Part shown: piece by piece, positions 1 to 5,729 of the stretch | How positions within the stretch are numbered: the stretch's first letter is position 1 | Layout of the letters: every line of letters starts with the position of its first letter | Source of the DNA: Kiloniellales bacterium | GTDB lineage: Bacteria; Pseudomonadota; Alphaproteobacteria; Kiloniellales; JAKSBE01 | Direction of reading: 5' to 3' | Assembly (NCBI GenBank): GCA_030067055.1 | Contig: JASJAL010000320.1 | Coordinates: forward strand, 1-5,729 | DNA: 5,729 nucleotides | The notes under the pieces: generated by a model | What the model saw: the letters and a program-made list of their open reading frames with translations, nothing else | Told to the model about the DNA's origin: nothing | Databases searched by the model: none | Program-made: the position numbers and the translations under genes

Positions 1-441
1 CAGGATATGGCGGGCGTGAACCTCGGGCTTCGGCGGATTGGCCTCGACGAAGGCGTCGTAGCGTTCCTTGACCATGTCCTCGCTGACCCGCGCCGCTACC
101 TGCTGCTCGACGTAGACCTCGCGCATCACGGCACCACGGATCTCCTCCAGCCGTTGCTTGACCGCTGGATCGTCCTCCAGCCCGCCGGCCTCGGCCGCGG
201 CCCCGATGAGCCTGAGGTCGATGGTGCGTTGCAGCAGCAGAGGGAAGACCGCGTCGATTTGTTGCCGATACTGCGGCGGCAGCTGTTCGGCGGTCTCCAG
301 CACTTCCGAGCGCAGCACGTCATCGCCGTTGACCGTGGCCACCACCGGGTCCTCGGCGGCCGGTTCCTGCGCCACGGCTGCCTGGGCGGCAAGCGCGAGC
401 GCCACCGCCAGGCCAGCGGCGCGAACAGTAAGCTGGGTCAT
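1..441 (-). CDS. PpiC/SurA-like parvulin peptidyl-prolyl isomerase, exported (3' partial)
   Basis: Seen: an open frame on the minus strand from ATG at 441-439 runs off the window edge, giving 147 residues without a stop. The N-terminus is a Sec signal peptide: short start with R7, an Ala/Leu/Val-rich core (about residues 8-22), and an AVA|QE cleavage site after residue 24. After it come VVATVNGDDVLRSEV (from about residue 32) and a helical, charged stretch typical of the SurA_N-like chaperone domain. The last residues, PEVHARHIL (139-147), are the usual opening strand of a parvulin (rotamase) domain, with H145 in the conserved ARHIL motif. GGAGAGG at 457-451 lies 9 nt before the ATG and supports this start. 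Family knowledge: such proteins catalyse cis-trans isomerisation of prolyl bonds and assist folding of exported and outer-membrane proteins in the periplasm. Most of the catalytic domain lies outside the window. SurA versus generic PpiC cannot be decided here. Confidence 0.9.
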   Translation of the reverse strand, partial: MTQLTVRAAGLAVALALAAQAAVAQEPAAEDPVVATVNGDDVLRSEVLETAEQLPPQYRQQIDAVFPLLLQRTIDLRLIGAAAEAGGLEDDPAVKQRLEEIRGAVMREVYVEQQVAARVSEDMVKERYDAFVEANPPKPEVHARHIL

Positions 442-450
442 TTAGGGGGT

Positions 451-457
451 CCTCTCC
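451..457 (-). promoter_or_regulatory. Shine-Dalgarno of the prolyl isomerase gene
   Basis: On the minus strand this reads GGAGAGG, 9 nt upstream of the ATG at 441. It is the best ribosome binding site in the left intergenic region and decides the start of the exported isomerase. Confidence 0.7.
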
Positions 458-631
458 AGAAAATCTCTGCGCAAGACGCCAAGCCCGCCTACCGCAGCGC
501 CAAGGGCCGCCATTGAGGCATGTCCCGGCACTCCTTACAAGCCCCCAGGGGCGGTGGCCGGGGACCTCGGCGCCCAGGCGCTTCGGCCTGCAAAACCTCG
601 GGATTCCGACAGCCTCATACGGTCGCCGACG

Positions 632-660
632 TTGACTTATCAAGCCATGAAGCCTATTTC
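632..660 (+). promoter_or_regulatory. Candidate sigma70-type promoter of secA
   Basis: TTGACT at 632-637 matches the -35 consensus in five of six positions. After a 17-nt spacer comes TATTTC at 655-660, which matches only the first three -10 positions. Weak -10 boxes are common in alphaproteobacteria. Transcription would begin near 667 and leave a leader of about 100 nt before the ATG at 766. This is inferred from sequence only. Confidence 0.4.
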
Positions 661-757
661 TCACCGATAGCCGGGGGCAGCGCGGTCCCCATTCATTGGT
701 CATTGGAAAGGCGTCGTTCCGGCCCGCTAATGCCGGTCGCTTTCCGCGTTTTTCTGC

Positions 758-761
758 GAGG
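758..761 (+). promoter_or_regulatory. Short-spaced Shine-Dalgarno deciding the secA start
   Basis: GAGG ends 4 nt before ATG 766. The spacing is tight, but the downstream peptide [16 protein letters not shown] is the classical SecA start, so this site is preferred over the in-frame ATG at 730, which has no purine-rich box in front of it. Confidence 0.45.
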
Positions 762-765
762 TTTC

Positions 766-3561
<2,796 letters not shown>

Positions 3562-3614
3562 GCCCCCTCAGTCAGTAGGACCCGCGTCCAACAACGGGCC
3601 GCTCGAATTGCGCG
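3562..3614. other. Convergent gap between secA and the VOC gene
   Basis: The secA stop (TAG 3559-3561) and the minus-strand TGA of the VOC gene (3617-3615) face each other across 53 bases. A 4-bp hairpin GGAC/GTCC with loop CCGC sits at 3578-3589, and CCCG/CGGG can pair between 3581-3584 and 3595-3598. Neither has a T-tract on either strand, so no intrinsic terminator can be called. Termination may be Rho-dependent or rely on converging transcription. Confidence 0.5.
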
Positions 3615-4160
3615 TCAGCCCTGCGGCGGCGCGGCGGGATACCAGGCCTCCGGATCCGGCATGACGAAGTCTTCCGGAATGAAGAAGGTCTCGATGGTCG
3701 TGGTGGTCGCCGCCTCGGTCTCGAAGTAGGCGTAGGGCACCTTGCCCTGCCACCAGCCTGACTGGACCATTGCGAAGCCGCGCTCCTCGAAGGCGGCGAG
3801 CCGCGCGTCCCAGGGCAGGCCGTTGCAGTCGACGGCAACATGGTGGACGCCCTCGCCGTGCTGCTCCAGGAACTCCTCGTAGAGGCTGGGCCCGGTCAGC
3901 GGCTGGACGATCTCCCACATCATCGTGCCTGAGAAGGCCAGGCAGAGCTTCATGGAGTAGCTCGCCGGCTGGCCGCGGAAGGTCAACTCGGTCACCGTCT
4001 CGGGCCCGAAGGTATAGACCCGCCAGGGACCGATGCCGGCCTGGACGAGGCCCTCCATGGTCCGCTGGTAGTCCCGGGTGACGACACAGACCTGGATCGT
4101 GTTGCCCAGGAACGACGTGTCCAGGGTGACTTCGCTCGTGACCTTCGGTGTCGCTGTCAT
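3615..4160 (-). CDS. VOC (glyoxalase/bleomycin-resistance) superfamily protein, substrate unknown
   Basis: The 181-residue protein shows the paired beta-alpha-beta-beta-beta modules of the vicinal oxygen chelate fold: module 1 from NTIQVCVVTRDYQRT (20-34) through GIGPWRVYTF to MMWEIVQPL, and module 2 from GVHHVAVDC (104-112) to TIETFFIP (155-162). The layout, including GPW after the first helix and GEGVHHVAV, resembles the Glyoxalase_4 / methylmalonyl-CoA epimerase-like branch. Likely metal ligands by family analogy are E83, H107 and E157. The first ligand, usually His in the opening strand, is Q23 here. The C-terminus (PDPEAWYPAAPPQG) is a short Pro-rich tail. There is no signal peptide, so it should be cytosolic. 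AAGGGAG at 4176-4170 lies 9 nt before the ATG at 4160 and supports this start. It is convergent to secA and divergent from the desaturase, so no operon partner is visible. VOC enzymes include epimerases, dioxygenases and lyases; the reaction cannot be assigned. Confidence 0.88.
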   Translation of the reverse strand: MTATPKVTSEVTLDTSFLGNTIQVCVVTRDYQRTMEGLVQAGIGPWRVYTFGPETVTELTFRGQPASYSMKLCLAFSGTMMWEIVQPLTGPSLYEEFLEQHGEGVHHVAVDCNGLPWDARLAAFEERGFAMVQSGWWQGKVPYAYFETEAATTTTIETFFIPEDFVMPDPEAWYPAAPPQG

Positions 4161-4169
4161 GCCTTGGTG

Positions 4170-4176
4170 CTCCCTT
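4170..4176 (-). promoter_or_regulatory. Shine-Dalgarno of the VOC gene
   Basis: On the minus strand this reads AAGGGAG, 9 nt before the ATG at 4160. It is a strong site that fixes the VOC protein start. Confidence 0.65.
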
Positions 4177-4213
4177 TGAGGTTCGTACGGCCTTGCGGCG
4201 GCGAACTCGCCGT

Positions 4214-4240
4214 CTTCGAGGGGAACTTACCACCTTCGAG
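4214..4240. repeat. Paired CTTCGAG heptamers 20 bp apart
   Basis: CTTCGAG occurs at 4214-4220 and again at 4234-4240, so the copies lie on roughly the same face of the helix two turns apart. They are about 55-80 bp upstream of the VOC start. This is compatible with a regulator binding site in the VOC promoter, but two 7-mers in GC-rich DNA can also arise by chance. Confidence 0.35.
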
Positions 4241-4310
4241 CGAGCCTGGAAGAAAACAGCCTTTCATGGGTAAAGACGGAGCGATCACCTGCGACGCGGC
4301 CGCAAATCGA

Positions 4311-4338
4311 GGCTGCGCGATTGCGGTTGCGCGATTGC
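4311..4338. repeat. 14-bp tandem repeat upstream of the desaturase
   Basis: Two adjacent units read GGCTGCGCGATTGC (4311-4324) and GGTTGCGCGATTGC (4325-4338), identical in 13 of 14 positions. The preceding GGCCGCAAATCGA (4298-4310) resembles a decayed third unit only loosely. The repeats lie just before a weak -10-like TATTCT (4349-4354), where an operator or activator site would be expected, about 105-130 bp upstream of the desaturase ATG. Function is inferred only from position. Confidence 0.6.
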
Positions 4339-4390
4339 TGTTTCTGGATATTCTTTACGTCGATTCGAAGACTGGCCCACTTCAGGGCGA

Positions 4391-4435
4391 ACCGGGTGAA
4401 AACCCCGTGAGACTCCTTTCCGCAATACCGGGGTT
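4391..4435 (+). promoter_or_regulatory. Structured desaturase leader with alternative hairpins
   Basis: AACCCCG at 4401-4407 can pair perfectly over 7 bp with CGGGGTT at 4429-4435 (21-nt loop). The same segment can instead pair with the upstream ACCGGGT at 4391-4397: either CGGG 4393-4396 with CCCG 4404-4407, or GGGT/ACCC closed by a GAAA tetraloop. The two folds exclude each other. The 3' arm of the longer hairpin occupies the -14 to -8 region before the ATG at 4443, where a Shine-Dalgarno would normally sit. This could be regulatory or incidental. Confidence 0.3.
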
Positions 4436-4442
4436 CCCATAG

Positions 4443-5483
4443 ATGCCTCTGGCCTTCGATGTCATGCAGCCGGCGGGTTCTCCTACCCATCGGCAGCGAG
4501 GACGGGCAATCGTCGCCGCCCATCCGGAGGTCAAGGGCCTGATCGGCCGCAACCCCTGGTCAGCCCTCTGGGCCGTTCTCCTGGTCTCCCTGCAGTGGTT
4601 GGCGGCCTTTCTCTTGAGCGAGGTGTTCTGGCTCTGGATCTTCGTGGCGGCCTACTGCTTCGGTGCCTTCGTCAATCATGCGCTTTACGTGCTCATCCAC
4701 GAAGCCTCGCATGGCCTGGTATTCCGAAGGAAGAACCACAACAAGCTCCTGGGGATCTTCTGCGATTTCGCGCTGGTCACGCCGAGCGCCATGGCCTTCC
4801 GTGAGTATCACCTGCTGCACCACCAGCATCTGGGTGACTACGACATGGATCCGGACATCGTTTGCCACACCGAGGCGCGTTTGGTCGGCAACTCCGCCTG
4901 GCGGAAGACGGTCTGGCTCTTCCTGTTCTCGCTGTCGCAGGCCCTGCGGCCGCTGAAGATGCGGAATGTCACGTTCGGCAACCGCTGGATCGCCGCGAAT
5001 ACGCTTATCGTCCTGACCGTGGACATCGGGATCTTCGTCGTCCTTGGGCCGCAGGCCCTTGCCTATCTCGCGCTGTCCACACTCTTCGCGCTCGGCCTGC
5101 ATCCACTCGGTGGCCGCTGGATCCAGGAGCACTACAAGACCGCGGAGGGCCAGGAGACCTATTCCTATTATGGCCCCCTCAATCGGGTCTGCTTCAACAT
5201 GGGCTATCACAACGAGCACCACGATATGCCCGGCGTCCCCTGGAATGCTCTGCCCAAGGTTAAGAAGCTCGCGCCCGAGTTCTATAGCGACCTGAAATCC
5301 TACCGCTCCTGGACTGGGCTCTTGGTAAGGTTCATCTTCGACCCGACCCTGTCCACCTACAGCCGGATCCTTCGTCAACCGCCCCAGGACAGGTCCTCGG
5401 TCCCGGCCTTCGAGCGCAAGTCCCAGAGTCCGACCTACGCTTCGAGCACCCTGAAGTCGGCGATGCCGGGCTCGCCGGGCTGA
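4443..5483 (+). CDS. Membrane fatty acid / sphingolipid delta-4 desaturase-like (DES1-type) protein
   Basis: The 346-residue protein aligns by eye along its length with eukaryotic dihydroceramide delta-4 desaturases (DEGS1/DES1). Seen: an N-terminal segment like the Lipid_DES domain (H16, R18, HPEV at 27-30, GRNP at 35-38); hydrophobic segments near 41-58, 61-83, 183-200 and 203-219; and three His boxes, HEASH (86-90), HLLHH (123-127) and HNEHH (256-260), that bind the di-iron centre. DES1 hallmarks include GLHP (218-221), QEHY (228-231), ETYSYYGPLN (238-247), GYHNEHHDMP (254-263) and a terminal YSRILR (306-311). Family members insert a trans double bond or hydroxyl in sphingoid bases; the substrate here is unproven and could be another acyl lipid. 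Residues 312-346 extend beyond DES1 and look unstructured. The start at 4443 directly follows an in-frame TAG and lacks a clear Shine-Dalgarno; M8 (4464) is an alternative. Codon use looks less GC3-biased than secA. The acyltransferase follows after 15 nt. Confidence 0.92.
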   Translation: MPLAFDVMQPAGSPTHRQRGRAIVAAHPEVKGLIGRNPWSALWAVLLVSLQWLAAFLLSEVFWLWIFVAAYCFGAFVNHALYVLIHEASHGLVFRRKNHNKLLGIFCDFALVTPSAMAFREYHLLHHQHLGDYDMDPDIVCHTEARLVGNSAWRKTVWLFLFSLSQALRPLKMRNVTFGNRWIAANTLIVLTVDIGIFVVLGPQALAYLALSTLFALGLHPLGGRWIQEHYKTAEGQETYSYYGPLNRVCFNMGYHNEHHDMPGVPWNALPKVKKLAPEFYSDLKSYRSWTGLLVRFIFDPTLSTYSRILRQPPQDRSSVPAFERKSQSPTYASSTLKSAMPGSPG

Positions 5484-5487
5484 GGAG
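5482..5487 (+). promoter_or_regulatory. Shine-Dalgarno of the acyltransferase, overlapping the desaturase stop
   Basis: GAGGAG at 5482-5487 overlaps the desaturase TGA (5481-5483) and lies 11 nt before ATG 5499. Ribosomes finishing the desaturase would cover this site, favouring translational coupling. Confidence 0.5.
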
Positions 5488-5498
5488 CTCGCGCGGCG

Positions 5499-5729
5499 AT
5501 GGCGGCCCTGTTCCTCAACGATACGCTTCGGCAATGGGTCGACCGGTCCCCGCAGCTTCGGAACGTCCGCTACCGGCTCGAAGCCAGCGCCGCCGCCACG
5601 TTCTGGGAAGTGGCGTCCTGGATGCCGCCGGAAAGGGCGTCGGCGTTCGGGCGCAGGGTGCTCGGGCTGGCAGGACCCCGCTTGGCCAAGTCGAAGCACG
5701 TCGAACGCAATCTGCGTCTTGCCTTTCCC
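5499..5729 (+). CDS. LpxL/HtrB-family lysophospholipid or lipid A acyltransferase (3' partial)
   Basis: The open frame from ATG 5499 reaches the window edge after 77 residues without a stop. It begins MAALFLNDTLRQWVDRSP and continues through a hydrophobic/amphipathic stretch (about 27-45, ASAAATFWEVASWMPPERAS) to FGRRVLGLAGPRLAKS and HVERNLRLAFP (67-77). The GRxxG...GP...R..N...AFP pattern is the typical N-terminal signature of lauroyl/myristoyl acyltransferases (Kdo2-lipid IVA acyltransferase family), inner-membrane enzymes that add secondary acyl chains. The catalytic HX4(D/E) motif would lie beyond the window, so activity cannot be confirmed and homologues also include glycolipid and ornithine-lipid acyltransferases. 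The gene is on the same strand and in the same reading frame as the desaturase, 15 nt downstream of its stop, with a Shine-Dalgarno overlapping that stop. This strongly suggests one transcript and a shared lipid-related role. Confidence 0.8.
   Translation, partial: MAALFLNDTLRQWVDRSPQLRNVRYRLEASAAATFWEVASWMPPERASAFGRRVLGLAGPRLAKSKHVERNLRLAFP

Larger units (their letters stand above)
442..765. other. Divergent intergenic region between prolyl isomerase and secA
   Basis: These 324 bases separate two divergent genes and must carry both promoters. On the plus strand an open frame runs through from 520 into secA, but the peptide it encodes before residue 1 of SecA is Arg/Gly/Pro-rich and unlike any SecA, so I treat it as non-coding. 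Visible items are TTGACT at 632-637 (candidate secA -35), a tandem TCATTGG repeat at 693-706, a small hairpin CAGGC/GCCTG at 575-590 with loop GCTTCG, and two ACCTCGG copies at 564-570 and 595-601. On the minus strand TTGTAA (540-535), a 17-nt spacer and CTCAAT (517-512) form a weak candidate promoter for the isomerase. I see no RNA gene or recognisable riboswitch. Confidence 0.6.

Noticed and set aside
7..516. A 169-codon plus-strand frame at the left edge
   Set aside because: It is antisense to the prolyl isomerase, which has a signal peptide, a Shine-Dalgarno and recognisable domain sequence. The plus-strand product has none of these.
3578..3589. Possible intrinsic terminator after secA
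   Set aside because: The stem is only 4 bp and there is no T-tract on either strand, so it does not meet the pattern of an intrinsic terminator.
4296..4303. GCGGCCGC 8-bp palindrome
   Set aside because: A short GC-only palindrome is expected by chance in DNA of this composition and has no supporting context.
4327..4354. Possible desaturase promoter TTGCGC / TATTCT with a 16-nt spacer
   Set aside because: The -35 matches only three of six positions and overlaps the tandem repeat, so I mention it as context for the repeat without calling it as a feature.
4164..4442. A 92-codon plus-strand frame ending directly before the desaturase ATG
   Set aside because: It has no ribosome binding site, no recognisable fold and unbiased composition, and it covers the promoter-like repeats. 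Its TAG abutting the desaturase start is probably coincidental.
4227..4523. A 98-codon minus-strand frame across the desaturase upstream region
   Set aside because: The product is Arg-rich without recognisable similarity and overlaps the conserved start of the desaturase antisense.
4560..5699. A 379-codon minus-strand frame antisense to desaturase and acyltransferase
   Set aside because: It is a shadow of two well-supported plus-strand genes and its composition (Arg, Gly, Glu, Pro) is not that of a membrane or enzyme family I recognise.

Overview
The window looks like a high-GC chromosomal segment of an alphaproteobacterium, plausibly Rhodospirillales-like. The assignment rests on strong G/C third-position bias, the style of the SecA protein, and a parvulin-type periplasmic prolyl isomerase transcribed divergently from secA, an arrangement I recall from alphaproteobacteria. 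The genus cannot be fixed by reading alone.

Layout: (1) 1-441, minus strand: the N-terminal 147 residues of an exported PpiC/SurA-like peptidyl-prolyl isomerase, cut by the window edge. (2) 442-765: a divergent intergenic region with a candidate secA promoter. (3) 766-3561, plus strand: a complete 931-residue SecA, the Sec translocase motor. (4) 3562-3614: a short convergent gap without a convincing terminator. (5) 3615-4160, minus strand: a 181-residue VOC/glyoxalase-superfamily protein of unknown substrate. (6) 4161-4442: a second divergent intergenic region holding a 14-bp near-perfect tandem repeat, a pair of CTTCGAG heptamers 20 bp apart, and a leader with mutually exclusive hairpins. 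(7) 4443-5483, plus strand: a membrane desaturase clearly related to eukaryotic sphingolipid delta-4 (dihydroceramide) desaturases. (8) 5499-5729, plus strand: the start of an LpxL/HtrB-family lysophospholipid/lipid A acyltransferase, cut by the window edge and very likely co-transcribed with the desaturase.

Functionally there are two themes. The left half is envelope protein export: SecA pushes precursors through SecYEG, and the divergent isomerase is an exported folding factor. The right half is lipid modification: a desaturase paired with a membrane acyltransferase, flanked by a VOC enzyme that may or may not be related. The most interesting item is the bacterial DES1-type desaturase, its coupling to an acyltransferase, and its structured, Shine-Dalgarno-poor leader. 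I found no mobile element, CRISPR array, tRNA or rRNA, and no clear evidence of an entirely new multi-gene system.
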